IMG/VR virus record: IMGVR_UViG_3300042691_026003
Location: 1-36,494 of that record
Direction: 5' to 3' (one strand)
DNA: 36,494 nucleotides
DNA from: a virus
Below, one piece after another: positions 6,226 through 13,837 of the stretch (position 1 is the first letter of the stretch; each line of letters starts with the position of its first letter). The notes beneath the pieces were generated by a model that made no database searches, was not told where the DNA came from, and was given only the letters and a program-made list of their open reading frames with translations. The translations under genes were made by a program, and so were the position numbers.

Positions 6226-6963
6226 TCATTGAGTTATGGATACTGGAAATCCGTATCCTATAGGGCTATCAACGATCTTGTCGTGAAGCCAATATGATAA
6301 TTCATCGGTCATATCGGGAGGAGTGGTGCGCTCTCTAGCGTTAGTGCTACCACTTAGATATTTCACTACAAACTGATCAGGCACCTCGGAGCGAATCCAC
6401 TCTTCCAGTTCTGCTGGAACATCAAGTTCAGTAAGTAGAAGGTCTGCCGTGATCGCTGGTGCAATGTCTACACCCAAAAGGATACGAGCGTCTCTCCACT
6501 CAAACATAAGTTTGAGTAATTCTTGGAGCGTTCTTGCCTCTACATTCCAGTGAGATACTACGAATAAATCATCAGCATCTTTATCGTGCGATTCAATATA
6601 TGAAATGTATCCATGTGGCAGTAGCGAGATTACAGGACAACTCATTCGGAGCGAAGGAAACCCAACGCCATTCTCGCACATAATGCCGTATACAGGATTT
6701 GGGTCCAGTTTTCCGCAAGAGCAATTACCTTCTTCGTCTGGCGTGTGGAAGTTCATTGGGCCTATGACTCCCCCGTCACATCTACCCTTCTCATTCCACT
6801 CTAAAGGGATGAATTGTGCTGAAGCAAACCCGAACATACCATTTTGGTCTGTGCCGTTAACCGTCTTAGCGAAATAGCCAACAGCGCCCAAGTGATTAGG
6901 TTCGTCTTTGAGAAGAATCTTAGGACGTTCTGCTACTGGAAATCGTTCGATTTCATCGTTCAC
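6226..6963 (-). CDS. Unknown Cys-containing protein between collagen-like fibre and oxygenase
   Basis: An ATG at 7008 would overlap the fibre gene by 32 bp. The GTG at 6963 is preferred, because AAAGGGG lies about 8 nt upstream in the 13 bp gap after the fibre stop. That gives 245 residues. An N-terminal domain of alternating strands contains C62, C81, C83, C96 and C109 (GRCDGG, GNCSCGK, GIMCENG), a possible zinc site. The second half is helical and acidic (LQELLKLMFEWRDARILLGV; LTELDVPAELEEWIRSEV). No family is recognised. Its position directly after the fibre tip suggests a fibre-assembly, adaptor or modification-associated role, which is inference. Confidence 0.7.
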   Translation of the reverse strand: MNDEIERFPVAERPKILLKDEPNHLGAVGYFAKTVNGTDQNGMFGFASAQFIPLEWNEKGRCDGGVIGPMNFHTPDEEGNCSCGKLDPNPVYGIMCENGVGFPSLRMSCPVISLLPHGYISYIESHDKDADDLFVVSHWNVEARTLQELLKLMFEWRDARILLGVDIAPAITADLLLTELDVPAELEEWIRSEVPDQFVVKYLSGSTNARERTTPPDMTDELSYWLHDKIVDSPIGYGFPVSITQ

Positions 6964-6976
6964 GTTTGCATCCCCT

Positions 6977-9900
6977 TTACAGATATCTGATGATGTAGTA
7001 AATCTCAACTACATCCACGTTGTGGCTGTGGTTAACACTGTTGTTTCCAGCATTGGAAGTAATCGTGTGGCTGTGGTTAGCGCTTTCGTTACCGGCGTTA
7101 GATGTGATGCCGTGGGTGTGGTTCTCAGATATGCCAGCGGTAGTACCTGAAACGCCATGGAAGTGGTTAACAGTAATACCTGAAGTGGTTTTTGCGCTGT
7201 TGCCACCGAAGTAGTTGTGGGCATGGTCAGCGCTTACGTTTCCTGTGTTAGCAGTAAAAGCATGAACATGGTTAGCACTTTCATTACCCGAATTAGAAGT
7301 AATGGCGTGATTATGATTAGCGGTCTGATTACCAGCATTAGAGGTGATTGTGTGGTTGTGATTAGCACTCTGACTAGAAGTTGGGGTTGCCTTAGGTACA
7401 GTCGGGGTCGCTCCAGCAGCAATACCTAGGGCAACCCTTGTAGTGAAGTTGGGAAGATTGAAAGTACCGGCCCCTGATCCATACCGAGTTCCAATAACTG
7501 CATACAAGGCAGCATAGGTTCCGGTGGTGGACAGAGATGCACCGTTACAAAGAACCCAGCCACTAGGTAAGGACGTGAATGCGGGGTCCGTACCACCTGT
7601 GGCAGCACCAGACCACATGACGACACTTCCAATTGGGGCGACACCAGTAACACCCTGTGCGCCTTGCACACCCTGCGTACCTTGAACACCTTGAGTGCCC
7701 TGAACGCCCTGTGCACCGATAGCACCTTGAGTGCCCTGAACGCCCTGTGGCCCTTGAACTCCCTGCGGCCCTTGAACTCCCTGCGTCCCCTGTGCGCCAG
7801 TTGCACCTTGTGCGCCAGTTGCGCCTTGGACTCCCTGAACACCCTGATTACCCTGCGCGCCAGTGGCACCTTGAGTACCTTGAGTACCTTGAGCGCCAGT
7901 GGAACCCTGTGAACCCTGCGAACCCGTTGCGCCCTGTGCGCCTTGAGAACCAGTTGCACCCTGATGTCCCTGTGACCCTTGCGTACCCTGATGCCCTTGA
8001 TCTCCTTGAGCGCCAGTGGAACCTTGAACACCCTGCGAACCTTGAGGGCCTTGAGAACCAGTTGCTCCTTGTGATCCTTGGTCCCCCTGATGACCCTGAC
8101 TTCCTTGTGATCCTTGATCACCTTCTGGTCCTTGTGCACCGGTTGAACCTTGTGAGCCTTGCGAACCAGTTGCGCCCTGTGGACCCTGAGAGCCAGTTGA
8201 ACCTTGAGCGCCAGTATCCCCCTGTGATCCCTGATCACCTTGTGCGCCCGTTGATCCTTGCGCGCCAGTTGAACCCTGCGCGCCTTGAACTCCTTGGTTT
8301 CCTTGTGGACCTTGAGAACCTGTTGATCCTTGCGCGCCAGTTGAACCCTGCGCGCCAGTCCCACCTTGAGCACCTTGTGGACCAACAGCACCATCAAGGT
8401 TGATGGTCCACGATGAGTAAGTTCCGCTGCCAACATTCGAAGTTATGTCAACTGAAAGCGCACCCGTACCCGAGTTGTACGAAATGATTTCGCCATTCAT
8501 GTGGTTGCTCTCGTCATATGCAATGACGATGGTTTGAGCAGCCGAATAAGCAAGGCCAGTGCCAACCGTTAAGTTGAGCGTTCCGCTGTTGACAATCGTG
8601 AGTGATGTTGAAGACGTGGTGGAGTATTTGTCGCCAGCAGTTCCTTGGGAACCTTGTGCGCCGGTCGAACCCTGCGCTCCCTGAACACCCTGCGAACCTT
8701 GAGGGCCTTGCGCTCCAGTTACACCCTGAGCACCTTGATTGCCAGATCGAACAAATGCAATCTGGCGTGGAGCGGCATCAGCAGGAAGGTTTGTTCCAGA
8801 TGTCCATGTAACCGGAACAGTTCGATCCGATCCGTTATCAGTGATTGCACCTGTAATACGAAATGTTACAGCGGCACCACCATTTGTATTTGCAACGTAA
8901 AGTACGCCACGATCACTTGAAGTTGTTGAATCGTCCCAAGTGTCAAGGATCGTTGCACGACTGATGCTGTCACCGTCAGTTTCACTAATGTAAATAGCGG
9001 TAACGCTAGAAACAGTCGCTGAGTTGTATCGGAAAGTGCCAGACGCTGCACCACTCGTGGTCGTCGTGCTGAAGTTCCAAGGCATTCCGGCATTACGACC
9101 GCTGTCACCCTGAGCGCCTTGAACACCTTGAGTACCTTGAGTACCTTGAGCGCCAGTGGAACCCTGTGAACCCTGCGAACCCTGTATGCCTTCTGGTCCT
9201 TGCGAACCGGTCGTACCTTGATGGCCTTGTGGGCCTTGTGCGCCTTGATGACCTTGGTCGCCTTGCGCTCCGGTTGAGCCTTGAACACCTTGATTGCCCT
9301 GTGGACCTTGAGAGCCAGTGGCACCCTGTGTTCCCTGATCCCCTTGATGACCTTGTGCTCCCTGCGAACCTTGATCACCTTCTGGTCCTTGTGCACCAGT
9401 TACGCCCTGATCTCCTTGTGCACCCGTTGCGCCCTGCGGACCTTGAGAACCAGTCGAACCCTGAGAGCCGATGTCACCCTGCGGACCTTGTGCTCCCTGC
9501 GAACCTTGATCGCCAACCGCACCCTGAGCACCCTGAGCGCCCTGCGCTCCAGTCGAACCCTGTGCCCCCTGAAAACCTTGATCGCCTTGAGTGCCTTGTG
9601 CGCCGGTAAAGCCTTGATCGCCTTGCGCTCCAGTTAGACCTTGCGCTCCAGTTGCACCTTGGTCGCCCTGCGGTCCAGTAGAACCCTGAGAACCAGTTTC
9701 ACCCTGTGAACCTTGAGAGCCAGTAATACCTTGTGAACCCTCGTTGCCCTGCGGGCCTTCAACGCCTTGTGGTCCTGTAGAACCCTGAACGCCTTCTGCA
9801 CCTTGTGTGCCTGTAGCGCCCTGTGCACCCTGATCTCCCTGCGGACCTTGTGGGCCAGAGTCTGGCGGCACATTAAGCCAGTTGCCAGAAGTCGTGTCAT

Positions 9901-10273
9901 AAGAAAGAACTTCACCATCAGCGATGTCAGTTAGAACAATGTCACTAATATTTGAAATCGCTAGGTCGTCTGAAACGAATTTTGTTCCGTTGTGGATGAA
10001 GACTTGACCGTCGCTTGCTCCAACTGGATCAACGTCCACCCCGCCAACGGTGATAACACCTTGAACACCAAAATCGCCAGAGGAAAAGATTTTTCCAGCC
10101 TCGGAACGTTCAAGGTAAACGTCTCCAGCATCAGCGCCATCACTCCAAGTAATCCGTCCTCCGGCATCAATTCGGACACGCGCAACTGAGTCGCCGGTAA
10201 CACGAATTGAAATTGCTTCGGAGCCGGAACTCGCCAATTCGTTTGACGTAATCCCGCTTAGGAACTTGGGCAT
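6977..10273 (-). CDS. Collagen-like tail fibre with collar domain and His-x-His tip
   Basis: The 1098-residue fibre begins [13 protein letters not shown], an N-terminus shared with the next fibre gene upstream (10335). Domain order is: baseplate-attachment region 1-139; Gly-X-Y block 140-392; beta-rich insert 393-510; short Gly-X-Y block 511-547; second insert 548-630; Gly-X-Y block 631-877; phage tail-collar-type domain 879-955 ([23 protein letters not shown]); and eight His-x-His motifs in 14-20 residue repeats at 971-1084. The triplets favour Gln or Thr in the third position and place Pro only in the second. Such fibres form trimeric rods with a receptor-binding tip. In T4 gp37 and gp12 comparable HxH motifs coordinate metal ions. 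This is probably the main receptor-binding fibre. Confidence 0.92.
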   Translation of the reverse strand: MPKFLSGITSNELASSGSEAISIRVTGDSVARVRIDAGGRITWSDGADAGDVYLERSEAGKIFSSGDFGVQGVITVGGVDVDPVGASDGQVFIHNGTKFVSDDLAISNISDIVLTDIADGEVLSYDTTSGNWLNVPPDSGPQGPQGDQGAQGATGTQGAEGVQGSTGPQGVEGPQGNEGSQGITGSQGSQGETGSQGSTGPQGDQGATGAQGLTGAQGDQGFTGAQGTQGDQGFQGAQGSTGAQGAQGAQGAVGDQGSQGAQGPQGDIGSQGSTGSQGPQGATGAQGDQGVTGAQGPEGDQGSQGAQGHQGDQGTQGATGSQGPQGNQGVQGSTGAQGDQGHQGAQGPQGHQGTTGSQGPEGIQGSQGSQGSTGAQGTQGTQGVQGAQGDSGRNAGMPWNFSTTTTSGAASGTFRYNSATVSSVTAIYISETDGDSISRATILDTWDDSTTSSDRGVLYVANTNGGAAVTFRITGAITDNGSDRTVPVTWTSGTNLPADAAPRQIAFVRSGNQGAQGVTGAQGPQGSQGVQGAQGSTGAQGSQGTAGDKYSTTSSTSLTIVNSGTLNLTVGTGLAYSAAQTIVIAYDESNHMNGEIISYNSGTGALSVDITSNVGSGTYSSWTINLDGAVGPQGAQGGTGAQGSTGAQGSTGSQGPQGNQGVQGAQGSTGAQGSTGAQGDQGSQGDTGAQGSTGSQGPQGATGSQGSQGSTGAQGPEGDQGSQGSQGHQGDQGSQGATGSQGPQGSQGVQGSTGAQGDQGHQGTQGSQGHQGATGSQGAQGATGSQGSQGSTGAQGTQGTQGATGAQGNQGVQGVQGATGAQGATGAQGTQGVQGPQGVQGPQGVQGTQGAIGAQGVQGTQGVQGTQGVQGAQGVTGVAPIGSVVMWSGAATGGTDPAFTSLPSGWVLCNGASLSTTGTYAALYAVIGTRYGSGAGTFNLPNFTTRVALGIAAGATPTVPKATPTSSQSANHNHTITSNAGNQTANHNHAITSNSGNESANHVHAFTANTGNVSADHAHNYFGGNSAKTTSGITVNHFHGVSGTTAGISENHTHGITSNAGNESANHSHTITSNAGNNSVNHSHNVDVVEIYYIIRYL
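7022..7366 (-). repeat. Tandem repeats encoding His-x-His fibre tip
   Basis: Eight degenerate units of roughly 42-60 bp encode NHNH, NHNH, NHVH, DHAH, NHFH, NHTH, NHSH and NHSH, separated by ITSNAGNES-like spacers. They form the last 130 residues of the collagen-like fibre. Each could supply a ring of six histidines around an axial metal ion in a trimer. Confidence 0.85.
7643..9856 (-). repeat. Collagen-like Gly-X-Y coding repeats in three blocks
   Basis: The blocks are 9098..9856, 8633..8743 and 7643..8383, separated by two beta-rich coding inserts. The 9-bp repeat unit encodes mostly [18 protein letters not shown] and GAT. Long identical stretches recur between the first and last blocks (for example the parts around 8030-8100 and 9290-9390), so recombination could change fibre length. 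The repetition is protein-coding and is not a CRISPR array. Confidence 0.92.
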
Positions 10274-10334
10274 GGGCCTCGGCCTTTACCTCAACGATGC
10301 AAGCCCCTCGGGGTTTGATCGCATTCAGTTGTCG

Positions 10335-11612
10335 TTAACCAATGACTACAACTCGGTATTCGTTGGTTGCTGGTGCTGTGCTGAACGACAGTGTAACCGT
10401 ATTTGCCGTCGCATGGGAGATATCAGCATAAATCGCGTCGTATGGCGAGCCGACTTCATAAACGCTTATCACTACGTCACGAGTATTCATGTTGTGAGTG
10501 ACAGTAAATGTGGTGTTTGTATTGTCACCAATCGTGAAAGCAAGTTTCTGAGGAAGAACAGCACTAGCAAGTTCAGCAGTCGCCCCAAGGTTTACGCGAG
10601 CAGCCTGAGCAGTGCTTGCACCCGTACCGCCATCCGCAACAGCAATGTCGGTGCCATTCCAAGTACCAGTCGTAATTGTTCCGAGCGTGGTAATTGTGTT
10701 TTGACCAGCATAAGTGCTTGCAATGTCAACAGTGTCGGAATTGACCGTAATGCGATCAGCAGTCCCACCAACATTGAGCGTATTGCCAGTCTTGGTAAGA
10801 CCATCACCAGCAGTGATCTGTCCGGCACCAGAGAACTGTGAGAAGGAAAGGGCAGTGACCCCAACCGTAATCGCACCATTCGTACTAAGAACCCATCCCG
10901 AATCAGCGTTAGCCGTTCCCTCCTCTACGAAGGTGAACATTCCGGGGGTTACTTCAGCATCTTGATTAGCGTCTGTTGCCCGAGTCCACCCAGAAGCAGA
11001 AGCAACATAAATGCCATTTTCGGAACCGGTGCCCTGATTCTTTACGAGGACACGATTTCCGGCGACGACACTTACGCCATCAATGGTTTGTTCGCCCGAA
11101 AGGGTGATGTCGGCGGTTGTGGCGGCACGAACTGACTGCTTGACATCCAGCCCACTTCGCGAAGCGTCAACATAAGCCTTTGTTGCAGCGTCCTGATCAC
11201 TTGTAGGATCAGAAAGATTCGTGATCTTGTTGTTATTGAGCGAAACAGAAGCAGTGGGATTAGCCATCTGGTCCAGACGACTTGTTCTAACCTGAGTATC
11301 AAAGTCGCTGATCGTTGAAGCAGTCTGCGTACCAGTGTGGTTGGCGCGAGCAAGTGGATCGGTCGCGAGTTTACTTAAGGCAATTGCGGCAGTTGCTGAA
11401 ATATCAGCATTAGTAAAAAGACCCGACGCATAACGCCACGCACTACCGTCGTAAACCTTTAGGCGACCATCGGCGGTGTTAAAATAAACCTGACCGGCAG
11501 TAGGGCTTGCCGGATCGCTGGCAAGGTTTTGAATCTTTGCAGCCTTGAGTTCGTTCTTGGCAAGATCAATGTCTGAACCATCAAGAACGATGTCGCTTAG
11601 GAACTTAGGCAT
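10335..11612 (-). CDS. Tail fibre protein
   Basis: The 425-residue protein starts MPKFLSDIVLDGSDIDLAKN, sharing MPKFLS with the collagen-like fibre downstream. LKVYDGSAWRYASG is a common phage-fibre attachment segment. NNNKITNLSDPTSDQDAATK with AYVDA follows, typical of tail-fibre shaft repeats, then a beta-rich middle (ENGIYVASASGWTRATDAN). GGTGASTAQAARVNLGAT, a further shaft motif, precedes the C-terminal domain VTHNMNTRDVVISVYEVG to EYRVVVIG. That last domain resembles the C-terminus of the 11622..12194 protein. It is most likely a structural fibre or a shaft that carries the other fibre. A 61 bp gap separates it from the collagen-like fibre gene. Confidence 0.88.
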   Translation of the reverse strand: MPKFLSDIVLDGSDIDLAKNELKAAKIQNLASDPASPTAGQVYFNTADGRLKVYDGSAWRYASGLFTNADISATAAIALSKLATDPLARANHTGTQTASTISDFDTQVRTSRLDQMANPTASVSLNNNKITNLSDPTSDQDAATKAYVDASRSGLDVKQSVRAATTADITLSGEQTIDGVSVVAGNRVLVKNQGTGSENGIYVASASGWTRATDANQDAEVTPGMFTFVEEGTANADSGWVLSTNGAITVGVTALSFSQFSGAGQITAGDGLTKTGNTLNVGGTADRITVNSDTVDIASTYAGQNTITTLGTITTGTWNGTDIAVADGGTGASTAQAARVNLGATAELASAVLPQKLAFTIGDNTNTTFTVTHNMNTRDVVISVYEVGSPYDAIYADISHATANTVTLSFSTAPATNEYRVVVIG

Positions 11613-11621
11613 TTTTCAACC

Positions 11622-12194
11622 TCACGAAATGTAAACTTTGCCGCTTACGGGGATGGAAAAAGAGACTTCTAACGTATTAGAGTCTAAATGCTCAACGTCC
11701 CCGTAGACAGAAACATCAGTAGCGTCAACAACGCTAATGCCTCCGGGTTTTACTCCGAGGTTATGGATAATGGTCCATGTCGTTGAGGGTGCAGCCTGAA
11801 TATGCGTAAACCTTACAGTCTTGTTTATCCAGTCAGTTCCGTTATAAACAAGGGCTTGACCGGCTGTTGGACTGGAAATATTCGTATCTTGGAGTTCGGT
11901 AAGATTTACTGCTCCAGCAATATCGAAATACTCTTCAGGCCAACCCTCTTGGGTTTTCGGCCCATAAAGCCGACCGTTGACTGAATCAAGCCAATAGTCG
12001 CCAACTGCACCCGTTTCTGGATCGGGGTCACCATTACCATTGTGGATTTGAGAGCCTGCTGCACCTTGCGCCCCAACTAAAGCGACAGCAATCTGATTTG
12101 GGTCTTCCTGAGAAACTGTAACGGTGTGCCGGAGTTCTTCTACTGTCACAGAGTTAGGGCCGACTTGATAAACCTCAACTGTGACATCGCTCAT
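11622..12194 (-). CDS. Short tail fibre / adhesin protein
   Basis: The 190-residue protein has an N-terminal beta domain (MSDVTVEVYQVGPNSVTVEE) and one collagen-like stretch (VGAQGAAGSQ, about 40-49). A GDYWLDSVNGRLYGPK segment common in phage fibres follows, then LVYNGTDWIN. The C-terminal domain TTWTIIHNLGVKPGGISVVD to SGKVYIS is a module seen at many phage fibre ends. The ATG overlaps the upstream stop by 4 bp (ATGA). The partial similarity to the 425-residue fibre suggests related modules and perhaps a shared complex. Confidence 0.85.
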   Translation of the reverse strand: MSDVTVEVYQVGPNSVTVEELRHTVTVSQEDPNQIAVALVGAQGAAGSQIHNGNGDPDPETGAVGDYWLDSVNGRLYGPKTQEGWPEEYFDIAGAVNLTELQDTNISSPTAGQALVYNGTDWINKTVRFTHIQAAPSTTWTIIHNLGVKPGGISVVDATDVSVYGDVEHLDSNTLEVSFSIPVSGKVYIS

Positions 12195-12538
12195 CTGGTC
12201 ACCTCTGGGTCAAGTTCAAACTTGCCCTTCAGGAGCCTCGTGACAATGCCGCCACCAGAGATGATCTCTAGGTCATATACGCCCGACCGGGAAATGGCTG
12301 AAGTATCGGCAGCGGAAATTTCAAGATCAACTGTCCCCTGATCGCCGCCAAGGGTGATTCTTCCATTTTCGGTAGTGAGGGATATCAATACCGTTGTTGA
12401 GTCAATGTCTCGGCGTACCTGCATACGAGCGGTGTATCCGGTTAAATCTAAAGCGTCACCGTTGGAGTCTGTTGCTGTAATTGAACGCTGGAACGTGACA
12501 CCTTGCTCGCAGATGAAATTGTAGATACCAGCGGCCAT
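12191..12538 (-). CDS. BppU-like N-terminal-domain baseplate/fibre protein
   Basis: The ATG at 12538 is chosen over an upstream GTG (12547), because GAGGAG lies 8 nt upstream. The 115-residue protein is a single beta domain: GVTFQRSITATDSNGDALDL then TGYTARMQVRRDIDSTTVLI, with SGVYDLEIISGGGIVTRLLK near the end and a terminal evTR. This pattern matches the small immunoglobulin-like attachment domain found in phage baseplate upper proteins and fibres. It probably anchors fibres to the baseplate. It is the first gene after the strong hairpin at 12622, so it may begin a separate transcript. Confidence 0.8.
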   Translation of the reverse strand: MAAGIYNFICEQGVTFQRSITATDSNGDALDLTGYTARMQVRRDIDSTTVLISLTTENGRITLGGDQGTVDLEISAADTSAISRSGVYDLEIISGGGIVTRLLKGKFELDPEVTR

Positions 12539-12621
12539 AATGCACACTCCTCAAACCCGTAATGGTAAAGCAGGTCTCCCATTTTGGTGAGTAAATAACT
12601 TGCTCAATCGTTTATCTGCAA

Positions 12622-12662
12622 GGTTTTGTGGGGGTGGCTTGCGCCGCCCCCATCGCAAAACC
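12622..12662 (-). terminator. Strong GC-rich hairpin between lysis-like and fibre genes
   Basis: GGTTTTG pairs with CAAAACC at the ends. Inside this, TGGGGG pairs with CCCCCA and GGC with GCC around a TTGC loop, with small mismatches. The whole 41 nt can fold into one long stem. It lies in the largest intergenic gap of the region (12539-12679). There is no T-run after it on the minus strand, so it could be a terminator, an RNA-processing site or an mRNA stabiliser. Confidence 0.65.
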
Positions 12663-12679
12663 AAGTCAGATTCTTTGAA

Positions 12680-12913
12680 TCAGACGGAATCGCTTGCTTC
12701 GGTTTCAGTTACAACATTACCACTAAAGAACGAAGCGATTGTTGGATCACCGATTTTGGATGAAATAAATGCAAGCAGCACGACGATTGCTGGCATTAGG
12801 ATGATCACGAGTTCGGCATCCATCCCCCACTTGATTAGAAGGTAGGAGATTGCTGAAGCAACAACGCTCTTACCGGCCTGATCAACTGCTTGGCTTTTAA
12901 TTGAAGGATTCAT
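12680..12913 (-). CDS. Holin-like small membrane protein
   Basis: This 77-residue protein has a short polar N-terminus and two hydrophobic helices, about 14-31 (KSVVASAISYLLIKWGM) and 33-55 (AELVIILMPAIVVLLAFISS). A soluble acidic tail (NVVTETEASDSV) follows. Size and topology fit a small phage holin, which would permeabilise the host membrane at the end of infection. No endolysin gene adjoins it, so lysis function is inferred from form and from clustering with other membrane genes. The 41-nt hairpin lies just after its stop. Confidence 0.65.
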   Translation of the reverse strand: MNPSIKSQAVDQAGKSVVASAISYLLIKWGMDAELVIILMPAIVVLLAFISSKIGDPTIASFFSGNVVTETEASDSV

Positions 12914-12916
12914 GTC

Positions 12917-13135
12917 TCAGTCTTCCTTTTCTTCTCCGAGTGGCACGGCTTGGATCATTTCTGTTGCAACTTGCAACATACCAAGAGCGTGCCATGGAGT
13001 CATTGTATCCGATGTAATGAGCCGCAGGTCCATACCGTCTTCGGTCATTAGTTCGACTGTGATTATGTAATTAGCGACAAGGCCATCTTTGATGACCTCT
13101 CCAACCATTTTTTCAAAGGGGCTTTCAGTCGCCAT
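12917..13135 (-). CDS. Small soluble unknown protein in lysis-like cluster
   Basis: The ATG at 13135 is chosen: the longer frame would overlap the upstream gene by more than 100 bp, whereas this start overlaps only 11 bp. The 72-residue product MATESPFEKMVGEVIKDGLV leads into strands (ANYIITVELMTEDGMDLRLI) and a helix (WHALGMLQVATEMIQ). No membrane segment or family is recognised. It is sandwiched between membrane-protein genes and may be an accessory to them or a tail-associated factor. Confidence 0.6.
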   Translation of the reverse strand: MATESPFEKMVGEVIKDGLVANYIITVELMTEDGMDLRLITSDTMTPWHALGMLQVATEMIQAVPLGEEKED

Positions 13136-13424
13136 TGGTGAGACCCCGTTCCAAGCGGGTAACGCAGGTCCGAAGTTTCTCAACTTCAAGTTGCAGTTTG
13201 TCGTTTCTTTCTTCACAATCATCCATTGCTTTACGCATACTCTGAATCTCATTCTTAAGACGAGAAATTTCAGAATTCAAAGCAAGCACAATCTCTTTAT
13301 ACCCCTCTAAAACAGTTTGGATTTCAGCGATATTATTCTCATCCCTTTTTCCACGAAAAGTAAAAAAAGCAGTAATTACAGCAACAGTAAGAGCAACACC
13401 ACCACTAATCAGAGTTGTTTCCAT
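13125..13424 (-). CDS. Membrane-anchored coiled-coil protein, spanin- or antiholin-like
   Basis: The ATG at 13424 follows AGGGAG by 8 nt and lies just past the upstream stop, so it is preferred to 13442. The 99-residue protein has one N-terminal membrane helix (ISGGVALTVAVITAFFTF, about 5-22). A basic stop-transfer RGKRDEN follows, then a long coiled coil (IAEIQTVLEGYKEIVLALNS, then EISRLKNEIQSMRK, to the end). This topology is shared by i-spanin-like and other lysis accessory proteins. The host is probably a Gram-positive-type actinobacterium, so a true spanin role is uncertain. Confidence 0.65.
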   Translation of the reverse strand: METTLISGGVALTVAVITAFFTFRGKRDENNIAEIQTVLEGYKEIVLALNSEISRLKNEIQSMRKAMDDCEERNDKLQLEVEKLRTCVTRLERGLTNGD

Positions 13425-13425
13425 G

Positions 13426-13797
13426 TCAAATCTCCCTGACATCTGCCCTAGACGCGATCACATCCCAAACACCGATTGACAGAAAAGCGCAAAATACAAA
13501 TGCGCTCGTCACGGTGAATGGCTCATCTAGCAGAATAAGAATTGACGAAGATGCCCAAAATACAGACGAAAGCCATAAAGCAACTGGATAAGCCTTTTTA
13601 GGCCGATTCCAAAACTTTAAAACAAGAAAAATGCAAACCGCTGCCGGAACAGCCAAAGGAATACCAGCAGCCCCACCGATATAAAGCACAAAGGCAAGAC
13701 CAACAGCACACTTAAGGGCTGTCAATCTAAGTAAAGAACTCAAAGTCCTTTGCTGCACAGCCACCAAAAAAGGCTGTTGATTACCTGTGGAAGACAT
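13426..13797 (-). CDS. Multi-pass small membrane protein, possible holin
   Basis: The 123-residue protein has about 24 polar residues and then four hydrophobic segments: about 27-44 (LKCAVGLAFVLYIGGAAG), 46-62 (PLAVPAAVCIFLVLKFW), 70-90 (YPVALWLSSVFWASSSILILL) and 94-114 (FTVTSAFVFCAFLSIGVW). RPKK between the second and third suggests a cytoplasmic loop. It is the first gene of the four-gene lysis-like cluster and could be a holin or a membrane-altering accessory factor. No family motif is recognised. Confidence 0.65.
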   Translation of the reverse strand: MSSTGNQQPFLVAVQQRTLSSLLRLTALKCAVGLAFVLYIGGAAGIPLAVPAAVCIFLVLKFWNRPKKAYPVALWLSSVFWASSSILILLDEPFTVTSAFVFCAFLSIGVWDVIASRADVREI

Positions 13798-13837
13798 GAG
13801 GACAAGGGTACAAACAAAAGTTTACTTATGGGATGAA

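Noticed and set aside
7426-9609. Long open frames on other frames and on the plus strand across the collagen-coding region
   Set aside because: They arise from the repeated GGN codons and give Leu/Pro/Arg-rich low-complexity text without ribosome binding sites.
7643-9856. Dense short repeats that could be taken for a CRISPR array
   Set aside because: The unit is 9 bp, stays in frame and encodes Gly-X-Y triplets; there are no unique spacers of fixed length.
10296-10325. GC-rich inverted repeat between the two MPKFLS fibre genes
   Set aside because: On the minus strand the stem has a mismatch next to only three G-C pairs and no T-run, so it is too weak to call.
12460-12590. Small frame starting MGDLLYHYGFEECA upstream of the fibre attachment gene
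   Set aside because: It has no ribosome binding site and mostly overlaps the better-supported gene at 12191..12538.
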